Assembly (NCBI GenBank): GCA_037445375.1
Contig: JBBIKS010000019.1
Coordinates: 1 to 36,679, forward strand
Source of the DNA: DYHD01 sp037445375
Lineage (GTDB): Bacteria > Nitrospirota > Thermodesulfovibrionia > Thermodesulfovibrionales > Dissulfurispiraceae
Direction: 5' to 3'
Length of the DNA: 36,679 bases
This document shows positions 15,539 to 23,770 of the stretch, piece by piece. The notes under the pieces are model-generated. The model did no database searches. It saw only the letters and a list, made by a program, of their open reading frames with translations, and was not told the origin of the DNA. Numbering within the stretch: the first letter of the stretch is position 1; every line of letters starts with the position of its first letter. Made by a program: the position numbers and the translations under genes.

Positions 15539-15565
15539 TTTATAAACAGACTCTATTTAAATAGG
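15539..15565 (-). repeat. Dispersed repeat end overlapping the bioF stop
   Basis: TTTATAAACAGACTCTA at 15539-15555 is nearly identical to 248-264 and shares GTCTGTTTATA with 10891-10901. On the minus strand it encodes the last residues of BioF (NRVCL) and its TAA. The repeat therefore appears to supply the natural end of the gene. Confidence 0.55.
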
Positions 15566-16775
15566 CAATCCCGCGTATGCTATTAAGCAATATATCAATA
15601 TCCTGTGCAGTATGCGAGGCTATAACGGAAAACCTTATTCTCGGTATTTTAACCGTAGGCGGTCTGATTGCTGGGGCGTATATGTTATTTTTTTTCAATA
15701 TTTCTGAGAAGACATTCGTATTTTTAATGGCATCTTCGGCAAAAAGATGCGGGGGGATTAATGGTATTATCGGTGTCTGGCTCTTTAATGTATCATATCC
15801 CATCTCGATAAGTCCTCTGAAAAGACTCTCGCGGTTGTCCCATAAGTTTTTTATCAATGTTGAATCATCCCTTATTATCTCTATTGCTTTAATCGAAGCT
15901 GCAATAACACATGCCGGAAGTGCTGTGGAGAATATAAGCCCCCTGCTTTTGTTTACAAGCCATTGAATTATTTCTCTATCTGCTGCAACAAATGCGCCGA
16001 ATGAGCCGAGTGCCTTAGAGAGTGTGCCCATCTGGATAATCCATGGAGCTGGACTGATTCCGAAATGACGGAGGGCGCCTTGCCCCTCACCGAGCACCCC
16101 TGTGCCATGCGCGTCATCTATATATAAAATAGCATTATTTTGCAGGCACATATCATGAAGCTCTTTTAGAGGGGCAATATCGCCGTCCATGCTAAATACG
16201 GTATCGGTGATGACAATTTTTCTCCTGCTATTATCCCTCTTCATCAAATCCCATAAATGCTGCATATTTGCATGATTATATATAATCTTTCTTGCCCTGC
16301 TTAATCTGCAGCCATCAACTATGCTTGCATGATTCAGCTCATCACTGAAAATAACGGCGTCTTCATCGGCAATTGCAGGTATGACACTGGTATTGGCAGT
16401 GTAGCCCGAGTTGAAGACTATCGCAGATTCAGTCCCTTTGAATTCGGCGATAAGTTTTTCTAATTTTAAATTTAAATCTGTCCCCCCCGATAAGAGCCTC
16501 GAAGCCCCTGAACCAAAGCCGTATTTATCAATGGCTTCCTTTGCAGCCTCCATAATACGCCTGTCAGAAGATAAGCCGAGATAATCATTTGATGAAAAAT
16601 TAATGAATTCAGACCCTTCCATCAATATATGCGAGCTTCCATATAGCTCAAAATCAACGGGCAGGCTATTTTTTAAGTCCCCAATTTTTTGAAGCGGCTT
16701 CAAATTGACATTTCTGTCCCTTATCACCCTTAAAAGTCCCTTTTTCTTTAATATTTCAATTTCATCGGAAAACAT
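15540..16775 (-). CDS. bioF: 8-amino-7-oxononanoate synthase
   Basis: A 411-residue PLP enzyme of the alpha-oxoamine synthase family. It condenses pimeloyl thioester with L-alanine to 8-amino-7-oxononanoate (KAPA), the first committed step of the biotin ring pathway. NYLGL-type substrate motif SSNDYLGL lies near 61-68, FNSGYTAN near 121-128, DDAHGTG at 220-226 and the Schiff-base Lys K254 in TLSKALGSFG. The ATG at 16775 is favoured by AGGAAGG 6-7 nt upstream; a start 21 codons earlier would add residues foreign to the family. No other bio gene is adjacent. Closely related KBL (2-amino-3-ketobutyrate ligase) is an alternative, but length and motifs favour BioF. Its promoter region is shared, divergently, with mraZ. 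Confidence 0.88.
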   Translation of the reverse strand: MFSDEIEILKKKGLLRVIRDRNVNLKPLQKIGDLKNSLPVDFELYGSSHILMEGSEFINFSSNDYLGLSSDRRIMEAAKEAIDKYGFGSGASRLLSGGTDLNLKLEKLIAEFKGTESAIVFNSGYTANTSVIPAIADEDAVIFSDELNHASIVDGCRLSRARKIIYNHANMQHLWDLMKRDNSRRKIVITDTVFSMDGDIAPLKELHDMCLQNNAILYIDDAHGTGVLGEGQGALRHFGISPAPWIIQMGTLSKALGSFGAFVAADREIIQWLVNKSRGLIFSTALPACVIAASIKAIEIIRDDSTLIKNLWDNRESLFRGLIEMGYDTLKSQTPIIPLIPPHLFAEDAIKNTNVFSEILKKNNIYAPAIRPPTVKIPRIRFSVIASHTAQDIDILLNSIRGIAYLNRVCL

Positions 16776-16872
16776 CGGATACCTTCCTATAGGCAAGGCA
16801 TAACTACATTTCGTATTGATTTTTAAAAGAAACCACATTATATAGGAGATTAAAAAAATTCATATTTTTCAC

Positions 16873-16901
16873 TTGACATTAGCCCCCTTTAGTTATATTA
16901 T
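16873..16901 (+). promoter_or_regulatory. Sigma-70 promoter of the cell wall cluster
   Basis: TTGACA (16873-16878) and TATTAT (16896-16901) are separated by exactly 17 nt. The start would be near 16908, inside the MraZ box repeats. This is the best housekeeping promoter in the window and drives mraZ and the genes after it. Confidence 0.88.
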
Positions 16902-16930
16902 GTAGTAAAAAGTGGTAAATGGTGGTAAAT
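16901..16930 (+). promoter_or_regulatory. MraZ box, three 10-bp direct repeats
   Basis: Three head-to-tail 10-mers are tGTAGTAAAA, aGTGGTAAAT and gGTGGTAAAT (16901-16910, 16911-16920, 16921-16930). MraZ binds tandem GTGG-containing repeats of this kind at its own promoter. They overlap the predicted start site, so repression of the cluster by MraZ is expected. The GGTGG at 16921-16925 may also serve as a ribosome site for mraZ. Confidence 0.85.
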
Positions 16931-16935
16931 AGATT

Positions 16936-17391
16936 ATGCCCTCGTTTATAGGTAAATTTTACCATACACTTGACCTTAAAGGAAGGGTTATGTTGCCCAT
17001 TCCTTTAAGAGAAGTGCTTCATAAGAACTACGATGCCGATAAATTGTATATAACTAATTCGGCTTTTGATAAATGCCTCCATATTTATCCAATGGAAGAA
17101 TGGATGCGTCTCGAAGAGAAGGTAAGGAAGCTGCCGAAAATGGATGAAGCTGTCAAGTTTTATCTAAGAAGGGTTATCGCGTCAGCTGCTGAGATAGTTT
17201 TAGATAAGCAGGGAAGAATCCTTATCCCCTATGAACACAGGCAGGATGCAAATATTGCTAATGAGGTGGTAGTAGTTGGCCAGCTTGAAAAGATTGAGAT
17301 ATGGGAGAAGTCCGAATGGGATGCCGTAACTGACCCTCAGAATGTTGATAGAAAGACATTTGAGTCAGCACTTGCAGATTATGGTCTTTAA
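16936..17391 (+). CDS. mraZ: MraZ transcriptional regulator
   Basis: A 151-residue DNA-binding protein of the AbrB-like (SpoVT) fold with two MraZ domains. The first shows YHTLDLKGRVMLP (residues 9-21) and the second EIVLDKQGRILIP (89-101); DxxGR is the conserved DNA-contact loop. It binds tandem repeats at the dcw promoter and controls cell division and wall genes. The ATG at 16936 directly follows its three-unit box. It is the first gene of the cluster, as in most bacteria. Confidence 0.95.
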   Translation: MPSFIGKFYHTLDLKGRVMLPIPLREVLHKNYDADKLYITNSAFDKCLHIYPMEEWMRLEEKVRKLPKMDEAVKFYLRRVIASAAEIVLDKQGRILIPYEHRQDANIANEVVVVGQLEKIEIWEKSEWDAVTDPQNVDRKTFESALADYGL

Positions 17392-17415
17392 AAAATTAAG
17401 AAGGAGTAATTGAGA

Positions 17416-17589
17416 ATGTTTAGTGAGAGTGAGAATGCCGGTAGAAACGATGATTATGGTTTATTCCACTATTGTGATGATTTTGATTATCCATTTCACA
17501 AGGTGGATATTACATTATTTGAAAAAGCCGTTGAGGATTTTATCTTAGCTAATAGAATCAATAAAAACATGTATGAGGAGAATTTTTAA
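17416..17589 (+). CDS. 57-residue unknown acidic protein between mraZ and rsmH
   Basis: A short gene with a clear Shine-Dalgarno (AAGGAG, 9 nt before the ATG at 17416). It fills most of the gap between mraZ and rsmH. The product is acidic, with aromatic-rich stretch DDYGLFHYCDDFDYPFHKVD (about 12-31) and a helical second half (EKAVEDFILANRINKN). No signal peptide or membrane helix is evident. I do not recognise a family. Its placement behind the dcw promoter suggests co-expression with cell division genes. The alternative upstream start for rsmH at 17573 would overlap its end. Confidence 0.62.
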   Translation: MFSESENAGRNDDYGLFHYCDDFDYPFHKVDITLFEKAVEDFILANRINKNMYEENF

Positions 17590-17626
17590 GAATGACTTCT
17601 ATGCAGGCAGGGTAATCTTTTTTACC

Positions 17627-18499
17627 ATGCAAGTTCATAAACCCGTATTACCGAAAGAGATCGTGAATATGCTTATAACAAACACGGGGGGGATTTATGT
17701 TGATGCAACTATCGGATTTGGTGGACATGCAGCGGAGATTCTATCGAATTTAAATGAAGAAGGCTGCCTCATAGGGATAGATAAGGATGAGTCAGCTATT
17801 GGCTATCTCAAGGAAAACCTGAAAGACAAGAGGCTTTCTATGCTGAAAGGAACTTTCGCCGACCTGGCTGACCTATTAGAAGTAGTTAATGTCACAAAAG
17901 TTGACGGCGTTTTATTTGACTTAGGTGTTTCATTGTTTCAACTAAAGGAATTGAGCAGGGGGTTTAGCTTTTTGTCGGACTCAAAGCTGGATATGAGAAT
18001 GGACACTTCACAGATATTAAACGCATGGGATGTCGTAAACAGATACTCACAAAAAGGACTTGAAAAGATGTTTCTCGAGTATGGAGAAGAGCCTCATGCA
18101 AAAAGGATTTCAGAGGCTATTGTGCAGGACCGGAAGAAAAGGGCGATTAATACTTGCAGGGAACTCGCTATGGTTGTTGAGAGGATTTATGGAGGACGGG
18201 GGAAAACACATCCTGCTACAAGGGTTTTTCAGGCTGTGAGAATAGAGGTTAATGGTGAGCTGAGAGAGTTAAGTAAAGGGCTCATTTCAGCATACGAATC
18301 GTTAAGGTCTGGCGGCAGACTGTGTGTTATTTCCTATCACTCACTTGAAGACAGAATTGTAAAGAATTTTTTCAGAGATTGTGCGAGGTCTCATAAATTG
18401 AAGATACTTACAAAGAAACCTATTCAGGCTACTATTGAAGAAAGACGGCTTAATCCTTCCTCCAGAAGTGCAAAGATGAGAGGGGCAGAAAAGATATGA
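17627..18499 (+). CDS. rsmH: 16S rRNA (cytosine-1402 N4) methyltransferase
   Basis: A 290-residue SAM-dependent methyltransferase that modifies C1402 of 16S rRNA. The family opening HKPVLPKEIV follows the start at once. The SAM loop is DATIGFGGHAAEIL (about 22-35). Later blocks include LFDLGVSLFQL, PATRVFQAVRIEVNGEL and ISYHSLEDRIVK. All look intact. I chose the ATG at 17627 because the family begins at this point; an in-frame ATG at 17573 would add 18 unrelated residues and overlap the preceding small gene. No strong Shine-Dalgarno is seen. The stop overlaps the ftsL start by four bases (ATGA). Also known as mraW. Confidence 0.93.
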   Translation: MQVHKPVLPKEIVNMLITNTGGIYVDATIGFGGHAAEILSNLNEEGCLIGIDKDESAIGYLKENLKDKRLSMLKGTFADLADLLEVVNVTKVDGVLFDLGVSLFQLKELSRGFSFLSDSKLDMRMDTSQILNAWDVVNRYSQKGLEKMFLEYGEEPHAKRISEAIVQDRKKRAINTCRELAMVVERIYGGRGKTHPATRVFQAVRIEVNGELRELSKGLISAYESLRSGGRLCVISYHSLEDRIVKNFFRDCARSHKLKILTKKPIQATIEERRLNPSSRSAKMRGAEKI

Positions 18500-18840
18500 A
18501 AAGAAAAAGGGGTTTTTTAGGGCTGGTATTCAAATTTTTTCTCGTTATACTTCTGATTTTATCTTTTTTTGCGATGCTTGGGCAAAAAAATGCCATTACA
18601 GGCTTGGAATATAAGATAAGTGCGATTGAGAAGAAAAAGATGCAGTTGATAAAAGAAGGGAAGCATCTAATGGCAGCTAAAGCAAGGCTGGCATCAATTG
18701 AAAACATTAGAAAGGCGTCAGTAAATCCCGAGGAATTCCAATTCCCTGACCGTAAAAAGGTTGTATATGTCAAAACTATAAAACAGTCTGAACCTCGCTC
18801 TGCTTCATATCAATCGGCAAATAAATCCTCTACAAAGTAG
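18496..18840 (+). CDS. ftsL: FtsL-like septum protein
   Basis: A 114-residue single-pass protein. A basic N-terminus (MKRKRG) precedes a transmembrane helix at about 8-29. A periplasmic heptad-like coiled coil (about 33-70, LEYKISAIEKKKMQLIKEG) and a polar tail follow. FtsL joins FtsB and FtsQ in the divisome and helps activate FtsWI. The sequence of this family is poorly conserved, so the call rests on size, topology and position between rsmH and ftsI. Its start overlaps the rsmH stop (ATGA), implying coupled translation. Confidence 0.85.
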   Translation: MKRKRGFLGLVFKFFLVILLILSFFAMLGQKNAITGLEYKISAIEKKKMQLIKEGKHLMAAKARLASIENIRKASVNPEEFQFPDRKKVVYVKTIKQSEPRSASYQSANKSSTK

Positions 18841-19154
18841 ATAAGTTATACCTAAATTGAGCGATTCATCATTGCTGTTTTAAAGGTAAACCTTTCTGGA
18901 TTCACGTTTGCACGGGAATGACAGTTTTTTTCATTGGGTGAAAGTAGTCATTCCTGCGGTAGCAGGAATCCAGTGTTGAAGCTTGGATTTATAACAAAAA
19001 AGCGCCCAATTTGGGTTATAATTAAACGAATAAACTTGTGCCGAAAAGTCGGCACATAAGGATTATGAAAATCCTCCCATCCCCTATCTCAAGTGGGGGA
19101 AGCATAAAGTAACCTTGTAGCAAGCTTTAATAAATTGCAAATTGAAGGGCTTCT
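18841..19154. repeat. Repeat-filled gap between ftsL and ftsI
   Basis: The 314 nt here interrupt an otherwise tightly packed cluster. At about 18896-18972 two inverted copies of a GGATTC...GGGAATGAC / GTCATTCC...GGAATCC element face each other. Then come three hairpins in a row: TGTGCCGA-aaag-TCGGCACA (19037-19056), AGGATT/AATCCT (19059-19075) and TCCCC/GGGGA (19080-19100). CCTTGTAGCAAGCT at 19113-19126 resembles a decayed copy of the 13502 palindrome. No reading frame is supported. The hairpins have no T-run, so they are not obvious terminators. Confidence 0.6.
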
Positions 19155-20855
19155 ATGAAAACAAGATTAATTGTTCTTGCTTGTCTTTTATCTATCGGTT
19201 TTATCGCCGTTATTGGCAAGCTGGCATATATTATGCTCATAAATCACCAATGGTATGTCGCAAAAGCAAGAATGCAACAGGTCAAGACCGAAGAAATGCC
19301 TCTCAAGAGAGGCTTGATCTTAGACAGAAAGGGCAGGGAGCTTGCGATCAATCTTGATGTAGAATCAATATTTTGCAATCCTGCAGAAATTTCAAGCTCT
19401 GAAGCCCAAAATGTCGCAGCAGGACTCTCAAGGCTTACGGGTAAGCATACCGAAACAATTCTGACTAAAATCAATGCAAATTCAAGATTTTGCTGGATTG
19501 ATAGGAAGGTCTCTCATCAGGTTGCCGAGGCGGTAAAAAGCTCAAAAATCAAAGGAGTAGGTCTTATCAGCGAGCCTAAAAGGGTTTATCCTAAAGGTAG
19601 CATGGCATCACATCTTATCGGTTTTGTAGATATTGACAACAGAGGCATTGAAGGGCTTGAACAGAAATATGATAAAGAGCTTACTGCTGCAAGTGAAAAG
19701 ATTGTTGCATACAGAGACGCCAAAGGCAATCTGCTCTCAAAGGGGGGACTAAAAGAGATAAAAGGAAATAATATTTTTTTGACTATTGACGAAGGCCTGC
19801 AATATATATTGGAAAAGAATCTTGAAGAAGCGGTCAAGCATTGGAGGGCTTCCTATGCTACTGCGATTATGATGGATCCATTTACAGGAGAGATAATGGC
19901 AATGGCAAACATTCCTTCATTCAATCTTAATAACCCCTCTGTTGCAAAACCTGATATAAGAAAGAATCGGGCTATAACGGATTGCTATGAGCCGGGCTCC
20001 ACATTTAAAATAATAGTTGGCGCTGCTGCATTAGAAGAAGGCTTGGTTAAGCAGAATTCGAGTTATGATTGTTCAGCAGGATATATCGAGGTTGGAGGCA
20101 GGCGAATAAAAGACGCCCATAGGCATGGTGTTCTTACTTTTCAAGAGGTTATACAAAAGTCTTCCAATGTTGGCACTATTAAAATCGGCTTATCTTTGGG
20201 CAAGGAAAGGCTTTATGATTATATTAAAAGATTTGGTTTTGGGGAAAAAACTGGAATTGATATTATCGGGGAGGTGCCCGGATTGGTCAGGCATCATGAA
20301 AAGTGGTCAGGTATGTCAATCGGCTCTATTTCTATCGGACAGGAGATTGCCGCTACACCTTTGCAAATATTGAGGGCATACTCTGTTATAGCCAATGGCG
20401 GACTGCTTGTAAAACCATATCTGTTGTCAGAAATACAATCTCCAGACGGCACCACAGTTTATAAAGCAACTCATGATACAAAGAGGGTTTTATCCGAAAA
20501 AACGGCAAGGAATTTTAATATGATATTAACAACAGTTACAGAAGTGGGCGGTACAGCAAAAGAGGCTTCAATTGACGGCAATCTGGTTGCAGGTAAAACA
20601 GGCACAGCTCAGAAAATTGACCCCATCACAAAAAAATACTCTAAGGTTAATTATGTCAGTTCTTTTGTTGGGTTTGTGCCGGCAGATAAACCAAGAGTAG
20701 CTTTGATAGTAGTTGTTCATGACCCAAGGGGGCATATATATGGAGGTATAGTTGCAGCCCCTGTTTTTAGAAAAATTGCTCACGATGCGCTCTCTTACTT
20801 AGAGGTGCCGCGTGATGACTCTAAAACTAAGAGCCTTCTGGTCACATCAAGATGA
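19155..20855 (+). CDS. ftsI: Septal peptidoglycan transpeptidase (PBP3)
   Basis: A 566-residue class B penicillin-binding protein. An N-terminal membrane anchor (about residues 4-27) precedes a dimerisation region that starts LKRGLILDRKGRELA. The transpeptidase domain has all three active-site boxes: STFK at 282-285 (Ser282 nucleophile), SSN at 336-338 and KTGT at 481-484. It cross-links septal peptidoglycan with FtsW. There is no PASTA domain, unlike SpoVD. It is on the short side for the family but complete. The stop overlaps murE by four bases. The 314-nt repeat-filled gap upstream may give it an expression level different from ftsL. Confidence 0.95.
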   Translation: MKTRLIVLACLLSIGFIAVIGKLAYIMLINHQWYVAKARMQQVKTEEMPLKRGLILDRKGRELAINLDVESIFCNPAEISSSEAQNVAAGLSRLTGKHTETILTKINANSRFCWIDRKVSHQVAEAVKSSKIKGVGLISEPKRVYPKGSMASHLIGFVDIDNRGIEGLEQKYDKELTAASEKIVAYRDAKGNLLSKGGLKEIKGNNIFLTIDEGLQYILEKNLEEAVKHWRASYATAIMMDPFTGEIMAMANIPSFNLNNPSVAKPDIRKNRAITDCYEPGSTFKIIVGAAALEEGLVKQNSSYDCSAGYIEVGGRRIKDAHRHGVLTFQEVIQKSSNVGTIKIGLSLGKERLYDYIKRFGFGEKTGIDIIGEVPGLVRHHEKWSGMSIGSISIGQEIAATPLQILRAYSVIANGGLLVKPYLLSEIQSPDGTTVYKATHDTKRVLSEKTARNFNMILTTVTEVGGTAKEASIDGNLVAGKTGTAQKIDPITKKYSKVNYVSSFVGFVPADKPRVALIVVVHDPRGHIYGGIVAAPVFRKIAHDALSYLEVPRDDSKTKSLLVTSR

Positions 20856-22399
20856 AAATAAAGGAGATCATTTCAGATGACCGCTGTTTGACAGGCAACA
20901 TTGAAGCGGAAATATCAGGCATTGCATATGACTCAAGAATGGTTAAGCCGGGCGATTTATTTGCGGCTGTCAGAGGTGAAAACTTTGACGGACATAATTT
21001 TATAGCAGATTCAATCGTAAAAGGTGCAACGGCTATAGTATATGAGATGCAGAAATATGATGCCAGCAGCATAGAAAAATATCCGAGTATCGCATGGATA
21101 GGGGTAACTAACAGCAGGGAAGCAGTTGCTGAATTGTCATCAAGGTTTTATGGGACTCCATCATATCAGATAACTCTTATCGGAATAACAGGCACAAACG
21201 GCAAGACCACCACTTCATATATAATCAAGAATATACTTGAAGCTTGCAGTAATAATGTTGGTTTAATAGGAACTATTGGATATATGATAAAAGACAGATT
21301 TTTTGAAGCCCCTCATACCACTCCGGAAGCTCCTGATTTTCAATATTATCTTCGCAGGATGGTGGATGAAGGATGCAATTATGCGGTCTCCGAGGTTTCC
21401 TCTCATGCGCTTTCGCAAAAAAGAGTAGATTTTTCAGGCTTTAAAATAGCGGTCTTTACCAATCTGACTCGTGAACATCTGGATTTTCATAATACGATGG
21501 AAGACTATTATAGAGCAAAAAAGAGGCTCTTTACCGAACTTCTCATCAAAGGCGGCACTGCCGTTATAAATATTGATGATCCTTATGGCGAGAGACTTCT
21601 AAATGATATTAAAAAAGAACGGGGCGAGTTGGTGAAATGTCTGACATTAGGGATTAAAAATCATCACGTTGACCTCAGAGCAATAAATATAAAAGCCACT
21701 TTTAAGGGGATTTCCTTTAAAGTAAGGCATAGCGCTTTGTCAGGTAATGATTTGGAACTAATTCAAGCAAGCCTTATAGGCGTGCCCAATGTTTATAATC
21801 TGCTTTCCGCCGTCGCTATAGCAATATCTCTCAATTTGCCGATGGATTTAATAAAAAAGGCAATATCAGAATTAATGCCTGTTGAAGGGAGATTTCAGAG
21901 AATAGATGTCGGACAGGACTTTCTTGTCCTTGTTGATTACGCTCATACGGATGACGCTCTTGAAGGGCTGCTAGACACAGCCCGACAGTTAATTAAAGAC
22001 GAGCATTCACCTGAAAAAAGAAAGATTATAACTGTATTTGGATGCGGCGGAAATAGAGATAAATCAAAGCGTCCCAAAATGGCTGATGTTGTAACACGAT
22101 TAAGCGACATTGTGATAATGACCACCGACAACCCAAGATACGAAGACCCTTTGGATATTATCAGGGATATGGAAAAGGGGGCTATGAATGTTAATTATAT
22201 GATAATTCCAGACCGGAGGCTTGCTATACAGATGGCGGTGGAGACTGCATCAAGGGGTGATATTGTAATAGTGGCTGGCAAGGGACATGAGGATTATCAG
22301 GAGATTAAAGGGGTCAGGACGAAATTCAGCGATAAGGTTGAAATAGAAAACGCCATATTAAAGAAAAAGGGCAGTGATGCATTTATTTCTAAACACTAA
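20852..22399 (+). CDS. murE: UDP-MurNAc-tripeptide synthetase (meso-DAP adding)
   Basis: A 515-residue cytosolic ATP-dependent ligase that adds the third residue to UDP-MurNAc-L-Ala-D-Glu. The ATP loop GTNGKTT lies at 114-120. HTTPEAPD and EVSSHAL are Mur-family substrate and metal-site segments. DNPR at 426-429 is the signature of enzymes that add meso-diaminopimelate rather than lysine, which supports a Gram-negative-type wall. The ATG at 20852 overlaps the ftsI stop. The C-terminus overlaps the murF start by about 23 nt. Confidence 0.95.
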   Translation: MKIKEIISDDRCLTGNIEAEISGIAYDSRMVKPGDLFAAVRGENFDGHNFIADSIVKGATAIVYEMQKYDASSIEKYPSIAWIGVTNSREAVAELSSRFYGTPSYQITLIGITGTNGKTTTSYIIKNILEACSNNVGLIGTIGYMIKDRFFEAPHTTPEAPDFQYYLRRMVDEGCNYAVSEVSSHALSQKRVDFSGFKIAVFTNLTREHLDFHNTMEDYYRAKKRLFTELLIKGGTAVINIDDPYGERLLNDIKKERGELVKCLTLGIKNHHVDLRAINIKATFKGISFKVRHSALSGNDLELIQASLIGVPNVYNLLSAVAIAISLNLPMDLIKKAISELMPVEGRFQRIDVGQDFLVLVDYAHTDDALEGLLDTARQLIKDEHSPEKRKIITVFGCGGNRDKSKRPKMADVVTRLSDIVIMTTDNPRYEDPLDIIRDMEKGAMNVNYMIIPDRRLAIQMAVETASRGDIVIVAGKGHEDYQEIKGVRTKFSDKVEIENAILKKKGSDAFISKH

Positions 22400-23768
22400 A
22401 GACATAATAGAGGCTACAGGAGGCACGGTAATTAATGATTCTTCGGCATCATATTCAGGTGTTTCTATTGACTCAAGAACGATAAAGGATGGTGAACTAT
22501 TTGTTGCACTAAGGGGCGATAATCATGATGGACATAATTTTATTAAAGACGCCCTGAAGAAAGGAAGTGGGGCAATAGTTAGCAGGGGTTGGTTTGAAAA
22601 TCGTGCCATTGAGATTGATTATAAGACATATATTATTGTCAAAGATACATTGAGAGCGCTTCAGGATCTGGCAGTATATATTAGGAACAGATTTCATGGC
22701 AGGGTCTTTGCAGTCGTTGGAAGCAACGGAAAAACAACGACAAAGGAACTGCTGTCCTGCATATTGGAAACGAGGTGGGATGTATTGAAGACAACCGGCA
22801 ATCTTAACAATCATATTGGTATGCCTCTTTGCATCTGCCAATTTGATGGCCATAAGCAGGTTATGCTATTGGAAATGGGGGCAAACAGACCTGGTGATAT
22901 AAATTGCCTTTGCAGCATTGGACTGCCGGATACAGCGGTTATTACCAATATTGGGTATGAACATATAGAAGGATTTGGCTCTCTTGAGATGATCAGGGAG
23001 TCTGAACTGGAAATCCTGCCTTATGTAAAAAATATCGCATTCAATGCAGACGATCAATTCCTTATGGACGGTATCCATAAAAAATATAAAGGTGATATCA
23101 TAACCTTTGGCATTCAATCGCCGTCTGTAAATGTAATCGCAAGCGATATTGATTTTTGCGAAGGGCGCACAGCTTTTTATCTTAAAGCATATGGTTCATC
23201 TATTTATATAGAATCCAAACTCACAGGTCTTTTTAATGTTTACAACTGCTTGGCAGCGGCATCTGCTGCACTGACTGCCGATTTTAGTCTCGATGAGATT
23301 AAAAAGGGGATTGAGTCATTTGAAGGGGTAAGGCTAAGGTTTGAATTAAAAAGACATAATGGCGCAACTTTTTTGAATGATGTTTATAATGCCAATCCAT
23401 CATCAATGGAGGCTTCAATAGAGGAAATGATGAGGATTTTTAATCACTCTAATTCTGCAGGCAATCAATATAAGAGGACCATTGTGGTTCTGGGAGATAT
23501 GCTTGAGCTTGGAGATTATTCAATTACTGCACATAAGAATTTGGGGGAAAGGCTTTCAGAAGTGAAGGTTGATATATTTATCGGAGTTGGCAATATGATG
23601 TCTCACGCCATTTCCTGCTTTACAGGCAAGGGTGTTTATGCGGAGAACTCCACAATTGCAGGGGAACGTCTTTCGGAGATTGTCGGGGAAGGTGATTTGG
23701 TCCTTATAAAAGGTTCTCGTGGGATGAAGATGGAAAATGTGATTGCTGTTGTAAGGGGGATTGTGTAA
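22377..23768 (+). CDS. murF: UDP-MurNAc-tripeptide:D-Ala-D-Ala ligase
   Basis: A 463-residue Mur ligase that adds the D-Ala-D-Ala dipeptide to complete the UDP-MurNAc-pentapeptide. The ATP loop GSNGKTTTKEL is present near residues 115-125. NHIGMPL and EMGANRPGDI are typical MurF blocks, and DVYNANPSSM is the C-terminal family signature. Starts at ATG 22377 or GTG 22374 are both possible; the AAAGG at about 22365-22369 favours the ATG. The gene begins inside the end of murE. The ddl gene that would supply the dipeptide is not in the window. Confidence 0.94.
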   Translation: MHLFLNTKDIIEATGGTVINDSSASYSGVSIDSRTIKDGELFVALRGDNHDGHNFIKDALKKGSGAIVSRGWFENRAIEIDYKTYIIVKDTLRALQDLAVYIRNRFHGRVFAVVGSNGKTTTKELLSCILETRWDVLKTTGNLNNHIGMPLCICQFDGHKQVMLLEMGANRPGDINCLCSIGLPDTAVITNIGYEHIEGFGSLEMIRESELEILPYVKNIAFNADDQFLMDGIHKKYKGDIITFGIQSPSVNVIASDIDFCEGRTAFYLKAYGSSIYIESKLTGLFNVYNCLAAASAALTADFSLDEIKKGIESFEGVRLRFELKRHNGATFLNDVYNANPSSMEASIEEMMRIFNHSNSAGNQYKRTIVVLGDMLELGDYSITAHKNLGERLSEVKVDIFIGVGNMMSHAISCFTGKGVYAENSTIAGERLSEIVGEGDLVLIKGSRGMKMENVIAVVRGIV

Positions 23769-23770
23769 TT

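Noticed and set aside
19037..19100. Known riboswitch class upstream of ftsI
   Set aside because: Three hairpins are present, but I could match them to no riboswitch consensus that I know. Kept only as a finding of unknown structure.
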